Counted from the first letter of the stretch, positions 1-11,182 are shown. The stretch is 64,000 nt of DNA from Methylophaga pinxianii (GCF_020447225.1 NZ_JAJAEO010000188.1:1-64000); one strand, 5' to 3'. The notes: generated by a model from the letters alone, not told the origin. A program made the numbers and translations.

Positions 1-248
1 CCCCCCCCCACTGTGAGAGGAATAAATACCTGACTGGCAACGGCTTTGACTACATCTTCCATGGTGTCGCGATTGTCATACGTTGCAGTGATATCCAGAA
101 ATGTCAGTTCATCGGCACCTTGCTCGTCATAACGCTTAGCAATTTCAACTGGATCACCGGCGTCTCGAATGTCAACAAACTGAACGCCTTTGACGACACG
201 ACCAGCATCGACATCAAGACAGGGAATAATGCGTTTTGCTAAAGCCAT
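1..248 (-). CDS. hisF: Imidazole glycerol phosphate synthase cyclase subunit HisF (partial, N-terminal part)
   Basis: The reverse strand reads [18 protein letters not shown] onward, the classic HisF N-terminus, and runs off the window edge at the LTVGG segment. HisF is a TIM-barrel cyclase; with HisH-supplied ammonia it turns PRFAR into IGP and AICAR. The catalytic Asp of the CLDV motif is residue 12 (Asp11 in family numbering). About 82 of roughly 255 residues are visible. The ATG lies one base after the hisA stop, so the two are translationally close. The run of nine C at the window start is simply consecutive Gly codons of the conserved GGG loop. Confidence 0.97.
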   Translation of the reverse strand, partial: MALAKRIIPCLDVDAGRVVKGVQFVDIRDAGDPVEIAKRYDEQGADELTFLDITATYDNRDTMEDVVKAVASQVFIPLTVGG

Positions 249-249
249 A

Positions 250-999
250 TCAGAATTGCATTGGTGGATTTAAACGATCAGCCAGCGCCTGACCCTCTGC
301 CAAATCAATGGTGCCCTCATAGATTGCCCGACCAATGATTGCGCCCATAACACCCTCAGACTCGTAGTGACAAAGTGCTTTGATATCATCGTAATTTGTC
401 ACGCCACCGGAAGCGATGACCGGAATATTGATAGCGCGGGCCAAATCTCGGGTGGATTGTAAATTTACCCCTTGCATCATGCCATCACGGCTTATGTCGG
501 TATAAATAATCGCTTCTACACCATCCTGCTCAAACTGTTTGGCAATATCTATCACATCGTGATTAGATAATTTTGACCAACCATCAATGGCCACTTTGCC
601 ATCTTTAGCGTCCAGTCCGACAATGATGTGCCCGGGAAATTCTGCACAGACATCCCCGACAAAATGCGGTGCATTAATGGCTTTAGTACCGATAATGACA
701 TAACGCACACCGGCATCAAGATATGTTTGGATGGTATCTTCATCGCGAATTCCGCCACCTACCTGTACATCGAGATCCGGAAAAGCGGCACAGATCCGAT
801 GAATTACGTCAGCGTTAACCGGATTACCAGCAAATGCACCATCCAGATCGACCATATGCAGACGTTTAGCGCCAGCTTCAACCCACTTGGTTGCTACTGC
901 CAGCGGATCTTCTGAAAATACAGTGTTATCTTCCATGCGTCCCTGACGCAATCGAACGCAGTGACCCTCTTTAAGATCAATGGCAGGGATTAATAACAT
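250..999 (-). CDS. hisA: ProFAR isomerase HisA
   Basis: A 249-residue TIM-barrel isomerase of histidine biosynthesis that converts ProFAR to PRFAR by Amadori rearrangement. It starts [14 protein letters not shown], with catalytic Asp8 and the second acid Asp130 (in VGLDAKDG) where the family has them. I chose the ATG at 999 because this is the usual HisA N-terminus; an in-frame TTG 21 bases upstream would add seven non-conserved residues. It sits between hisH (24 nt upstream) and hisF (1 nt downstream) in the minus-strand order hisB-hisH-hisA-hisF. Confidence 0.97.
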   Translation of the reverse strand: MLLIPAIDLKEGHCVRLRQGRMEDNTVFSEDPLAVATKWVEAGAKRLHMVDLDGAFAGNPVNADVIHRICAAFPDLDVQVGGGIRDEDTIQTYLDAGVRYVIIGTKAINAPHFVGDVCAEFPGHIIVGLDAKDGKVAIDGWSKLSNHDVIDIAKQFEQDGVEAIIYTDISRDGMMQGVNLQSTRDLARAINIPVIASGGVTNYDDIKALCHYESEGVMGAIIGRAIYEGTIDLAEGQALADRLNPPMQF

Positions 1000-1023
1000 A
1001 ACGCTTTCTCCATCAAACAAGTG

Positions 1024-1659
1024 TCAGGACTGACCGTCCCAGTTGATAAAATTTTTCAATAATTGCAAGCCAGCATGCTGACTCTTTTCAGGGTGGAACT
1101 GTACAGCAAACAGATTCTCGCGTGCCAAAGCGGCAGCAAAAGGCAATGCATAATGGCTGCGACCGGAAACGTGGTTTTGATCATCTGGTTGAACATAAAA
1201 GCTGTGCACAAAATAAAAACGGCTGTTCTGTGCAATATTCTGCCATAGGGGATGATTATAGGTTTGTTCGACTTCATTCCAACCCATGTGCGGCACTTTC
1301 AGACCCGCTTCAACCGCTTTATCAAAATACACCACATCACCATGAATAATATCTAAACCTTCGGACCCTTGGTTTTCCTGACTGTGGGTTAATAAAGCCT
1401 GCATACCCAGGCAAATTCCCAGAAAAGGTTTCTGCTGAGCCATTTCAATAATGATCTGGTCGAGTTCCAACCTTTTGAGCTCCGCCATGCAGTCCCGAAT
1501 CGCGCCAACACCGGGAAAAACGATGTGATCAGCAGCACGGATTTCGATTGGATTAGCCGTTACCAGAATTTGGGTATGATTATCAGCCACGGCTTCCAGA
1601 GCTTTGGAGACTGAGCGTAAATTACCCATGCCGTAATCAATAACTGCAACGCAACGCAT
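1024..1659 (-). CDS. hisH: Imidazole glycerol phosphate synthase glutaminase subunit HisH
   Basis: A 211-residue class I glutamine amidotransferase that makes ammonia for HisF. The nucleophile is Cys83 in GICLGMQ; His189 and Glu191 in FHPEK complete the triad. The N-terminus VIDYGMGNL is diagnostic. The ATG at 1659 fits the usual length. It lies 48 nt after hisB and 24 nt before hisA, so it is probably part of one his transcript. Nothing unusual was seen. Confidence 0.97.
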   Translation of the reverse strand: MRCVAVIDYGMGNLRSVSKALEAVADNHTQILVTANPIEIRAADHIVFPGVGAIRDCMAELKRLELDQIIIEMAQQKPFLGICLGMQALLTHSQENQGSEGLDIIHGDVVYFDKAVEAGLKVPHMGWNEVEQTYNHPLWQNIAQNSRFYFVHSFYVQPDDQNHVSGRSHYALPFAAALARENLFAVQFHPEKSQHAGLQLLKNFINWDGQS

Positions 1660-1707
1660 AAAACAAAGACCTGAGGTAGTAAGTGAGAATTATAAATCGT
1701 TAACCGA

Positions 1708-2301
1708 TTATAATGCGCCCTTGGTAGAAGGCAATTGCTGCAAAGCGCGCTCATCCAACGAGACAGCCATTCGCAGTGCACGACCAAATGCTTTAAAAAT
1801 GGTTTCGGCAATATGATGCGCGTTACGACCTTTCAGATTATCGATATGCAGTGTAATACCAGCATGATTAACTAATCCCTGAAAGAATTCATAAAACAAA
1901 TCCACATCAAACTCACCGATTTTGTCGCGGGTGAATGTGACATCAAATTCAAAACCTGGTCGGCCGGACAAATCCAGTACCACCCGTGATAAAGCCTCAT
2001 CCAGCGGTACATAGGAATGTCCGTAACGAATGACACCTTTCTTATCTCCCAGCGCCTTTTTTAATGCCTGACCAATAGTAATGCCAACATCCTCAACAGT
2101 ATGGTGGGCATCAATATGCAGATCGCCTTTGGCTTGGATTTGCAGATCAAATAAACCGTGACGGGCAATTTGTTCCATCATGTGATCAAGGAAGGGCACG
2201 CCGGTTTCGGATTGAAATTTTCCGCTTCCATCCAGATTAATAGAAACCTCAATTTGTGTTTCGAGCGTGTTACGCGCAACAGTGGCGCTACGAACGGTCA
2301 T
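1708..2301 (-). CDS. hisB: Imidazoleglycerol-phosphate dehydratase HisB (monofunctional)
   Basis: A 197-residue IGP dehydratase. It carries the two manganese-binding His motifs, HHTVED at 66-71 and HHIAE at 162-166, and FLDHM near residue 38. The length is that of the stand-alone dehydratase, not the HisB phosphatase fusion of E. coli, so histidinol-phosphate phosphatase must be elsewhere. The ATG at 2301 is preceded by an AGGA ribosome site; an upstream in-frame TTG at 2331 is not needed. It is the first his gene in the window and is divergent from fnr. Confidence 0.96.
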   Translation of the reverse strand: MTVRSATVARNTLETQIEVSINLDGSGKFQSETGVPFLDHMMEQIARHGLFDLQIQAKGDLHIDAHHTVEDVGITIGQALKKALGDKKGVIRYGHSYVPLDEALSRVVLDLSGRPGFEFDVTFTRDKIGEFDVDLFYEFFQGLVNHAGITLHIDNLKGRNAHHIAETIFKAFGRALRMAVSLDERALQQLPSTKGAL

Positions 2302-2398
2302 TTGCTTTCCTGAAAACTGAAATAAAAACAAATAATAACTGTTTCAGTGGCCGGTTTGAAGCGTTATCATGTCATGTGACTTTTTTAGGGATAATAAA

Positions 2399-3148
2399 AT
2401 GACACAAGCTCGGATGATAACGCCATTATTTGTGGACCTGGCCAAGGTTGAACATCATCATCAGCTTGCCTGTCAATCATGTGCTTTATATCGGCTCTGC
2501 TTGCCTTTGGGGCTGCATCGGGATGATTTATCCAAGCTCGATCAAATCATAAAACGCAGTGCAGGTTATAAACGCCATCAGATTCTGTTTGAACCCTCTT
2601 CTTCCTTTAAAACGATCTACATTGTTCGCTCAGGTTCTTTCAAAACGACTATTTCAGCGGCCGATGGACGCGAGCAGGTAACGAGTTTTTATTTTCCAGG
2701 TGAATTTATCGGTATGGATGCCATTTACCAGCAACGCTATTTATCTACAGCTCGGGCACTAGAAGCCAGCAGTGTTTGTGAATTGCCTTATGAACGTCTG
2801 CAGGATTTCAGTTCAAAAATACCAGAACTGCAAAATCAGTTAATGACGCGTTTGAGCAAAGAACTGTCATCAGATAAGAATCTGTTATTGTCCTTAGGTA
2901 AGAAAACAGCTCAGGAAAAGCTGATCAGTTTTTTACTGTCGATGTCACAGCGTTTCAGCGAACGTGGCTATTCCGCAACATCATTTCAATTAACCATGTC
3001 ACGAGGTGATATTGCCAATCATCTGGGGTTGGCTATTGAAACTGTCAGTCGACTATTTACACAGTTACAAGAACAGCAATTGTTGACAATTCAGGGAAAG
3101 GAGGTCGCCATTTTAGACCTGTCAGCCTTAAAACAACGTTGCGGATAG
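2399..3148 (+). CDS. fnr: FNR-type oxygen-sensing transcription factor
   Basis: A 249-residue Crp/Fnr-superfamily regulator. Cys25, Cys28 and Cys34 (C-x2-C-x5-C) plus Cys127 match the four ligands of the oxygen-labile [4Fe-4S] cluster of FNR. A cyclic-nucleotide-type beta domain is followed by a winged helix at about 200-222 whose recognition helix carries ETVSR, the FNR signature for TTGAT half-sites. I chose the ATG at 2399 because AGGG lies 8 nt upstream; an in-frame ATG at 2369 has no such site. A near-consensus FNR box lies just downstream, before the ompW-like gene. Confidence 0.93.
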   Translation: MTQARMITPLFVDLAKVEHHHQLACQSCALYRLCLPLGLHRDDLSKLDQIIKRSAGYKRHQILFEPSSSFKTIYIVRSGSFKTTISAADGREQVTSFYFPGEFIGMDAIYQQRYLSTARALEASSVCELPYERLQDFSSKIPELQNQLMTRLSKELSSDKNLLLSLGKKTAQEKLISFLLSMSQRFSERGYSATSFQLTMSRGDIANHLGLAIETVSRLFTQLQEQQLLTIQGKEVAILDLSALKQRCG

Positions 3149-3169
3149 CCTAGCCTTAACAACACTTTA

Positions 3170-3183
3170 TTGACCTGGATCAA
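3170..3183. promoter_or_regulatory. Putative FNR box upstream of the ompW-like gene
   Basis: TTGAC-CTGG-ATCAA matches the FNR consensus TTGAT-N4-ATCAA with one mismatch. It lies 22 nt after the fnr stop and 71 nt before the ompW-like ATG, a distance suited to an activator site. The match is read directly; function is inferred from the known FNR control of ompW in enterobacteria. Confidence 0.6.
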
Positions 3184-3253
3184 TGTGTGAATCCAGGCAC
3201 TCCGTATGATCTGAAGCCATGTACCACAACAGATCATTATTCGGAGTTGTCCT

Positions 3254-3931
3254 ATGAAAAAAATCCCCCTGATTTCCTCTGTTCTGCTGGCTGCTGGTCT
3301 GGTCAGTCCTGTTTCTACAGTTATGGCCTATGAGGCTGGCGACTGGTTGATACGGGGGCGTGTAATCAATGTTAATCCTAATGATAGTAGTGGCACTCTG
3401 TCCATCAATGGTGTTGATCAAGGGACGAAAGGTGTAAAAGTCGATAGCGATACTGTGCCTGAATTAGACATTACCTATATGCTCAATCAGAATTGGGGTG
3501 TAGAGCTGATTTTAGGGTATTCCGAACACACAGTATCCGGCGAGAAATCCTGGGCTGTGTTAGGAGATGTTATTGATACAAAAGTCTTGCCGCCCACGTT
3601 GACCCTGCAATATCATTTTTTGCCGGATTCTAATATCCGTCCTTACATTGGTGCCGGGGTGAACTACACCTATTTCTTTGACGAGAAAGTACCCAGTAGT
3701 TCAGCTATAAGCAGCCCAGGCGATAAGGTAAAACTGGATAGTTCTTGGGGATGGGCAGCTCAGGTAGGAGTGGATATTGCGATTAACCAGGATTGGTTTG
3801 TGAATATGGATGTGAAATATCTGGACATTGATACCACCGCGAGTTTCAAAAACATTGCGGTTGGAACGGCAAAAATTGATGCCGATATTGATCCGTTTGT
3901 TTATGGTATCGGTATCGGTAGACGATTTTAG
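3254..3931 (+). CDS. ompW: OmpW-family outer membrane protein
   Basis: A 225-residue secreted beta-barrel protein. Residues 1-25 form a signal peptide ending at VMA. The mature part has alternating aromatic strands, the RPYIGAGVNYT motif typical of OmpW, and ends in GIGRRF with the C-terminal Phe expected for outer membrane insertion. OmpW proteins form narrow eight-stranded channels for small hydrophobic compounds. The gene is monocistronic between fnr and a strong terminator, with a putative FNR box upstream. Family assignment is firm; substrate is unknown. Confidence 0.88.
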   Translation: MKKIPLISSVLLAAGLVSPVSTVMAYEAGDWLIRGRVINVNPNDSSGTLSINGVDQGTKGVKVDSDTVPELDITYMLNQNWGVELILGYSEHTVSGEKSWAVLGDVIDTKVLPPTLTLQYHFLPDSNIRPYIGAGVNYTYFFDEKVPSSSAISSPGDKVKLDSSWGWAAQVGVDIAINQDWFVNMDVKYLDIDTTASFKNIAVGTAKIDADIDPFVYGIGIGRRF

Positions 3932-3956
3932 GCTCGAACGCTAATGTTCTGCCAGA

Positions 3957-3984
3957 AAGCCCTCCCTTATGGAGGGCTTTTTTA
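3957..3984. terminator. Bidirectional intrinsic terminator between ompW and murJ
   Basis: A 9-bp stem, AAGCCCTCC paired with GGAGGGCTT around a 5-nt loop, followed by a T run on the plus strand. The A residues before the stem let it also serve the convergent murJ transcript, whose stop codon lies at its edge. Confidence 0.85.
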
Positions 3985-5526
3985 TTGGTGACTGTTTGGT
4001 GAAACCAGTGTTCGCAGTCTAACTCCACAAAGTGTCAAAGTGATAAAGTAAGCCAAGGCTGATGCGGCAATAAGACCCATCAATACGCTAAATCGGTACC
4101 AGCCACTCCAGCTTATCCATTCACTGTTGATGGGAGTGAGCCATAACAATAATGCGACTAATACGAGATTGGCGATAATCATACGGATAAAAAATATGCC
4201 CCAGCCAGCAATCGGCTGGTAGACCGCTTTCTTACGTAACATGTAATAAAGCAAACCCGCATTCAGCAGCGCTGATAAGGTTGTGGCCAAAGCCAGACCG
4301 GCATGCGCCAGGGAAATCATTAACACAATATTCAGACCCATATTCGCTATCATCGCAATAATGCCAATTTTGACCGGTGTTTTGGTGTCTTGCCTGGCAT
4401 AGAAGCCTGGTGCGAGTACTTTAATAAAGATAAACGGCAATAATCCCAACCCGTAAGCCATTAGGCTCAAAGATGCCTGGTGGGCATCATGAGGTGTGAA
4501 CTCGCCATATTGAAACAGCGTCAGCAGTAATGGTTCGGCAAGAACAATCAATCCGATAGCGGCGGGTGTACCAATTAAAAATACCCAGCGTAAAGCCCAA
4601 TCAATTGTATGAGAAAACTCTTCCATAGAGGCCGTGGCATGTTTTTTTGAAAGGTTAGGCAGAATTACAGTTGCCAGAGCTATTCCTAGTATTCCTAATG
4701 GAAACTCCACCAGCCGATCAGAGTAATAAAGCCATGAAATACTACCCGTGATAAGAAATGAGGCCAGTAAGGTGTCCAGTAACAGATTAATTTGGGACAC
4801 AGACACCCCAAACATGGCCGGTATCATCAATCTCAGAATTTTTTGAACACCCTCTTCTTTCCAGCCCCAGCGTGGTGTCGGCAGACTGCCAATTTTCATT
4901 AAAAAAGGCAGCTGAAATAATAGTTGCACCACACCGCCAATAAACACACCCCAAGCTAACGCTTTCACCGGCTCATCAAGGTACGGTGCCAACCATAAGG
5001 CGCAGCCGATCATGGAAATATTAAGAAAAACAGGGGTAAATGCCGGCACAGCAAACTTACCAAAGCTGTTTAAAATTGAACTGGCAAGCGCGGTAAGAGA
5101 GACAAACAGAATATAGGGAAAAGTGATGCGTAATAACTCATTAGCCAGCTGAAGTTTTTCGGGTTGATCAATAAAGCCTGGTGCAAAAATGATGATGATG
5201 AGTGGGGCAGCTATCACGCCAATCAAGGTAACGAAAAATAATACGCCGGCAAGAGTGCCACTGGTTGCTGCGATTAGTTGTTTTAGATCCCGGTCTCCCC
5301 GTTCGCGAAACTCTGCGAGGACAGGAATAAAGGCTTGCGAAAAAGCGCCTTCCGCAAACAGGCGGCGTAGAAAGTTTGGAATTTTAAATGCTACAAAAAA
5401 GACATCTGCGCCCATGCCTGCCCCAAGAAATCTGGCAATAACAATATCTCGAACAAATCCCAAAATTCGGGATAAAAAGGTCATTAAACTGACAACCAGA
5501 GTAGACTTAAGCAATTTCTCTTTCAT
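3982..5526 (-). CDS. murJ: Lipid II flippase MurJ
   Basis: A 514-residue polytopic inner-membrane protein of the MOP exporter superfamily that moves lipid II across the membrane for peptidoglycan synthesis. It has about 14 hydrophobic segments, the N-terminal FLSRILGFVRD motif, and FFVAFKIPNFLRRLFAEGAF in the first loop, both typical of MurJ. I chose the ATG at 5526; a GTG two codons upstream (5532) is an alternative. Convergent with ompW across a shared terminator, and divergent from the Sco-like gene with about 50 nt between starts. Confidence 0.95.
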   Translation of the reverse strand: MKEKLLKSTLVVSLMTFLSRILGFVRDIVIARFLGAGMGADVFFVAFKIPNFLRRLFAEGAFSQAFIPVLAEFRERGDRDLKQLIAATSGTLAGVLFFVTLIGVIAAPLIIIIFAPGFIDQPEKLQLANELLRITFPYILFVSLTALASSILNSFGKFAVPAFTPVFLNISMIGCALWLAPYLDEPVKALAWGVFIGGVVQLLFQLPFLMKIGSLPTPRWGWKEEGVQKILRLMIPAMFGVSVSQINLLLDTLLASFLITGSISWLYYSDRLVEFPLGILGIALATVILPNLSKKHATASMEEFSHTIDWALRWVFLIGTPAAIGLIVLAEPLLLTLFQYGEFTPHDAHQASLSLMAYGLGLLPFIFIKVLAPGFYARQDTKTPVKIGIIAMIANMGLNIVLMISLAHAGLALATTLSALLNAGLLYYMLRKKAVYQPIAGWGIFFIRMIIANLVLVALLLWLTPINSEWISWSGWYRFSVLMGLIAASALAYFITLTLCGVRLRTLVSPNSHQ

Positions 5527-5577
5527 AGTCACTTTTATTAGTGAAAAAAACCGTTAGCGTGTCGCGGAGAGCAAACG

Positions 5578-6204
5578 ATGCAGAATATGTTTAAAAATGT
5601 CCATTCTAAGCGTTTTTTACTGACATATCTTGGACTGGTTGCCTTATTGTTATTGTTTTTTTTAATGTTGAGCGAAGATCCGTCCCCTGTGGAATCGTCC
5701 ACTGAGAATGAGTCGATGTTGACATTGTTTGAGCCGCCAATGGAAATACCTCAGCTCTTAGGGTATGACATGGATCATCAGGTATTCACTAATGACACAT
5801 TTGCTGGAAAGTGGAGTTTTATTTTTTTCCACTCGGCAGATTGCATTGATTGTGAGGCTATTCTCAAAGTCTTAAGTAATTTAAAAGCAGGTCTGGCAAA
5901 CCGGGCGGTGCAAGTTGTACTGGTTGAGTCTTCTACTCAGCATGCAGAGGCATTATTTTCTGTTAGCCAATCTTATAATTTAGATGCTGAGGTGGTGACG
6001 ATTGCCGAGTCTGATTCTGACAAAAAAGCTTTGTTGGCTTTTTTTACCCGAAGCAGGGCATATCAAGCTCAGGACTTGGAGCATGCGGTCTTTTTAGTGA
6101 ATCCAAAGGGAATGTTGACAGCGCGATTTCAAGCACCATTTACCTCCGTTTTAATGCGGCAAAGCTTTATTCACATTCGTTCTGAATATGCTCGTCAGAG
6201 TTAG
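5578..6204 (+). CDS. Membrane-anchored Sco1/SenC-like thioredoxin-fold protein
   Basis: A 208-residue protein with one N-terminal membrane helix (about 12-31) and a periplasmic thioredoxin-like domain. Cys89 and Cys92 form a CxxC pair (ADCIDCE) after the FIFFHSA strand, and His169 precedes FLVNPKG, the place where Sco proteins keep their copper-ligand His. Classical Sco motifs are CxxxC, so the shorter spacing may mean a disulfide reductase rather than a copper chaperone. GGAG lies upstream of the ATG. The last 4 nt overlap the convergent oxyR stop. The fold is clear; the exact role is inferred. Confidence 0.6.
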   Translation: MQNMFKNVHSKRFLLTYLGLVALLLLFFLMLSEDPSPVESSTENESMLTLFEPPMEIPQLLGYDMDHQVFTNDTFAGKWSFIFFHSADCIDCEAILKVLSNLKAGLANRAVQVVLVESSTQHAEALFSVSQSYNLDAEVVTIAESDSDKKALLAFFTRSRAYQAQDLEHAVFLVNPKGMLTARFQAPFTSVLMRQSFIHIRSEYARQS

Positions 6205-7109
6205 AGACTTTCCTCCATTGCTGCGGTAAAACTTTGTGATAATGCTTCAAGCGTACTGGTGCGACGGAAACTGGGTCGCCACACTAATCCGATCTCTCGT
6301 TTTGCAAGTTCATCCTGTTTTAGCGGCAGTAGACTTATCTCAGCATGACGTACCATATCGGAATTAATTGCCATATGGGGGATCAGTGTTATTCCTAATC
6401 CACTGGCGACCATTTCAATTAAAGTATATAGACTTGTTGCTTGTACACTTCGACGTTGTGCAGAGGCGGGTAACTGGCAGGCACTGATTGCGTGTTCACG
6501 CATGCAATGTCCTTCAGCCAACAGTAACAGCTCATTAATAGGAAGTTGATGCGGCTGCAATGAGTCATTAGAGCTTAATGGATGATTTTTGGGTAATGCA
6601 ACCCAGAAGGGTTCCTCTGCAATCACACGGTAATTCAGATTCCGCGTATTAAATGGAAAAGCCAGTATCGCGACATCAATACTGCCCTTTTCAACTTGCT
6701 CTAATAACCTCTCTGATTGTTCTTCTACGAGTAACAGCTCCAATTGAGGCAACTGTTTGCGGATACGTGGTAAAACTCGCGGTAAGAGAAATGGGCTTAT
6801 TGTCGGAATAACTCCGATGCGAATTCTTCCGGCGAGAGGATTTTTTTCGGCTTGTGCTAAATCAACCAAATCATCACTTAAAGACAATATTTGTCTGGCA
6901 CGTTCCGCAACCTCTTCCCCTATCGGTGTTGTGAGTACTTTTCTATTTGTGCGTTCTAACAGGCCAACTTCTAATAAATCTTCCAGATCCTGAATGCCGG
7001 CACTGAGTGTAGATTGAGTGACATGGCATTTTTCTGCGGCACGTCCAAAATGTTTTTCTTCTATAACGGCTGTAAGGTATTGGAGTTGGCGTAACGTCGG
7101 CAGTCTCAT
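6201..7109 (-). CDS. oxyR: Hydrogen-peroxide sensor OxyR
   Basis: A 302-residue LysR-type regulator. The N-terminal winged helix (about 1-60) contains FGRAAEKCHVTQSTLSAGI. The sensing pair is Cys202 and Cys211 in GHCMREHAISAC; this spacing of nine matches Cys199/Cys208 of E. coli OxyR, which form a disulfide with peroxide. The gene is divergent from a rubredoxin, and a CTAT-C-ATAG inverted repeat lies between them. OxyR normally activates peroxide-defence genes; tpx at 46 kb is a plausible target but this is not shown here. Confidence 0.93.
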   Translation of the reverse strand: MRLPTLRQLQYLTAVIEEKHFGRAAEKCHVTQSTLSAGIQDLEDLLEVGLLERTNRKVLTTPIGEEVAERARQILSLSDDLVDLAQAEKNPLAGRIRIGVIPTISPFLLPRVLPRIRKQLPQLELLLVEEQSERLLEQVEKGSIDVAILAFPFNTRNLNYRVIAEEPFWVALPKNHPLSSNDSLQPHQLPINELLLLAEGHCMREHAISACQLPASAQRRSVQATSLYTLIEMVASGLGITLIPHMAINSDMVRHAEISLLPLKQDELAKREIGLVWRPSFRRTSTLEALSQSFTAAMEESL

Positions 7110-7155
7110 AATCGTTTCAGGCGCTTATTATCGGTTTAATGATTTGTTCTATAAT

Positions 7156-7164
7156 CTATCATAG
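7156..7164. promoter_or_regulatory. Possible OxyR half-site motif between oxyR and rubredoxin
   Basis: CTAT-C-ATAG inverted repeat in the 138-nt divergent region. CTAT and ATAG are the conserved quartets of OxyR sites, but the spacing is not the canonical one, so this is only suggestive. Confidence 0.3.
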
Positions 7165-7247
7165 TTTAAATAACAAAACCTAAGCCTATAAAAAACTGGT
7201 TTGATGTAAGATGTCTTCATATTTCAACAATTTTCGCTGGAGAATTT

Positions 7248-7412
7248 ATGCGTAAATGGCAATGTCTTGTTTGTGGTTTTATCTATGATGAAGCAAAGGG
7301 GTTACCGGAAGAAGGTATACCGCCAGGCACGTCTTGGGATGATATTCCAGACGATTGGGAATGTCCTGAATGTGGAGTTGGCAAAGAAGATTTTGAAATG
7401 ATTGAAATTTAA
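7248..7412 (+). CDS. Rubredoxin
   Basis: A 54-residue iron protein. It reads [16 protein letters not shown] at the start and [13 protein letters not shown] near the end; the four Cys (6, 9, 39, 42) in two CxxCG knuckles bind one iron. This is the standard length for a small electron-transfer rubredoxin. GGAG lies upstream of the ATG. It is divergent from oxyR, suggesting a role in oxidative-stress electron transfer, for example feeding a peroxidase or oxygen reductase, though no partner reductase is adjacent. Confidence 0.93.
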   Translation: MRKWQCLVCGFIYDEAKGLPEEGIPPGTSWDDIPDDWECPECGVGKEDFEMIEI

Positions 7413-7527
7413 TTGCAGACGAAATTTGTCGTTCCAATAAAAGTTAAATCTGTGAAAGTAAGGCTGTTGTGTTGTTTACTAAGATCATAATCATAAAACG
7501 AAACGTTCTTATTGTTGTTTAATTTAC

Positions 7528-8604
7528 GTGCTCACAGAACTGACGCTTACCCATTTTCGTAATATACGAAAAACAACTATATATCCTGTTTCCGGGGTGA
7601 ATCTCTTTGTGGGCGATAATGGCTCGGGTAAAACCAGCTTGCTGGAAGGAATCTATTTGCTGGCTATGGGGCGTTCATTTCGTACTCGAAATTTAAAACA
7701 TACAATCCAAACAAGCCAATCACAATGCCAGGTATTTGCAAGAATAAGTCCAGGTATTCCTGTTGGTTTGCAGTTTTGTTCGACTAGTGGCTTGCTTATC
7801 CGGCTTAACAACGCACCACTTAAAAAACTTTCGGAATTAGCCAGTCATCTTCCACTTCAATATATTCCAGCTAATTGTCATCAGTTTTTTGAATTAGGCC
7901 CCTCCTTTCGTAGAAAAGTCGTTGATTGGGGATTGTTCCACGTGGAACAAGATTTTTTGTTTCATTGGCAGGCTTATAAAAAAATATTATCACAACGTAA
8001 TGCAGCATTAAGAAATGCAAAACCCATTAATGAAATTAAGATTTGGGATTCTTCCTTAGTAATGCATGGAATAAAATTATCTGAATATAGAAAAGATTAT
8101 CTCGAACAATTATTTATTGAATTTAAGGGGTGGTTCAATAAATTGTGTCAAGATTTTGTAGATGCAAAATTTGAACTTCGATATCTGCCAGGCTGGCAAA
8201 AAGACAGCATTTTCTCAGAAGTCTTAGCATCAACGTTGGATAGAGATAGAGCACTGGGTTATACACGATCTGGTCCTCATGCAGCAGACTGGTCTATCCG
8301 CATTAATGGTCAGGATCCAGTAGAACTATGCTCAAGAGGTCAGCAGAAGTTATTTTATCTGGCTATCAGCTTGGCTCAAATATCACTCTTACATCAAACT
8401 CAGCAGAATAAAAGCGTGTTATTAATTGATGATATTAGTTCAGAACTAGATATTGTGCATCAGATCTCTGTTTTGAATGTGATTAAGAAACTCCAGGTAC
8501 AAGCCTTTATTTCCACCACCAATCGGGGGCTTTCATCCGAAATTATGCACGAGGAAAATGACAAAATGTTCCACGTGGAACGTGGCGAATTTGAACCTTT
8601 ATAG
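7528..8604 (+). CDS. recF: DNA recombination/repair ATPase RecF
   Basis: A 358-residue SMC-like ATPase that helps load RecA at gapped DNA with RecO and RecR. The N-terminus TELTLTHFRNI is followed by Walker A GDNGSGKT at about 29-36; Walker B is LLIDDISSELD near 302-312. It starts at GTG. Two copies of the tetrapeptide FHVE (about residues 137-140 and 348-351) are encoded by TTCCACGTGGAA, producing parS-like palindromes. gyrB follows 72 nt downstream. dnaA and dnaN, which commonly precede recF, are absent; rubredoxin is upstream. Confidence 0.95.
   Translation: MLTELTLTHFRNIRKTTIYPVSGVNLFVGDNGSGKTSLLEGIYLLAMGRSFRTRNLKHTIQTSQSQCQVFARISPGIPVGLQFCSTSGLLIRLNNAPLKKLSELASHLPLQYIPANCHQFFELGPSFRRKVVDWGLFHVEQDFLFHWQAYKKILSQRNAALRNAKPINEIKIWDSSLVMHGIKLSEYRKDYLEQLFIEFKGWFNKLCQDFVDAKFELRYLPGWQKDSIFSEVLASTLDRDRALGYTRSGPHAADWSIRINGQDPVELCSRGQQKLFYLAISLAQISLLHQTQQNKSVLLIDDISSELDIVHQISVLNVIKKLQVQAFISTTNRGLSSEIMHEENDKMFHVERGEFEPL
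7934..7949. other. Candidate parS centromere site 1
   Basis: TGTTCCACGTGGAACA is a perfect 16-bp palindrome matching the ParB-binding parS consensus in its Pseudomonas-type form (TGTTCCACGTGGAAC). It lies inside recF, encoding FHVE. Such sites cluster near the replication origin. A conserved FHVE motif in RecF is a competing explanation. Confidence 0.7.
8567..8582. other. Candidate parS centromere site 2
   Basis: TGTTCCACGTGGAACG matches the 16-bp parS palindrome at 15 positions and lies 633 bp from the first site, at the 3' end of recF. It also encodes FHVE. Confidence 0.62.
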
Positions 8605-8673
8605 TCACGCTGTCAACCTGCGGCGATACATAGTAGAATGAACGATTGCATCACCTTGCTGTAAATGGATTAA

Positions 8674-11091
<2,418 letters not shown>

Positions 11092-11129
11092 AACCGGGGA
11101 ATTCTTCCCGGCACCAGCAGTCGTAAAAG

Positions 11130-11168
11130 CGGCTATTCAGGTATACCTGAATGGCCGTTTGTTTAATT
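11130..11168 (+). terminator. Intrinsic terminator after gyrB
   Basis: The stem around ATTCAGGTATACCTGAAT, extended by CGGC/GCCG, is followed by TTTGTTTAATTTT. A smaller hairpin, CCGGGGAATTCTTCCCGG, lies just before it. The cytochrome b561 ribosome site begins immediately afterwards. Confidence 0.6.
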
Positions 11169-11182
11169 TTCAGGAGAAAAAG

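Noticed and set aside
1..9. Run of nine C at the window start
   Set aside because: It reads as consecutive Gly codons in the conserved GGG loop of HisF; no sign of an assembly artefact beyond the window cut.
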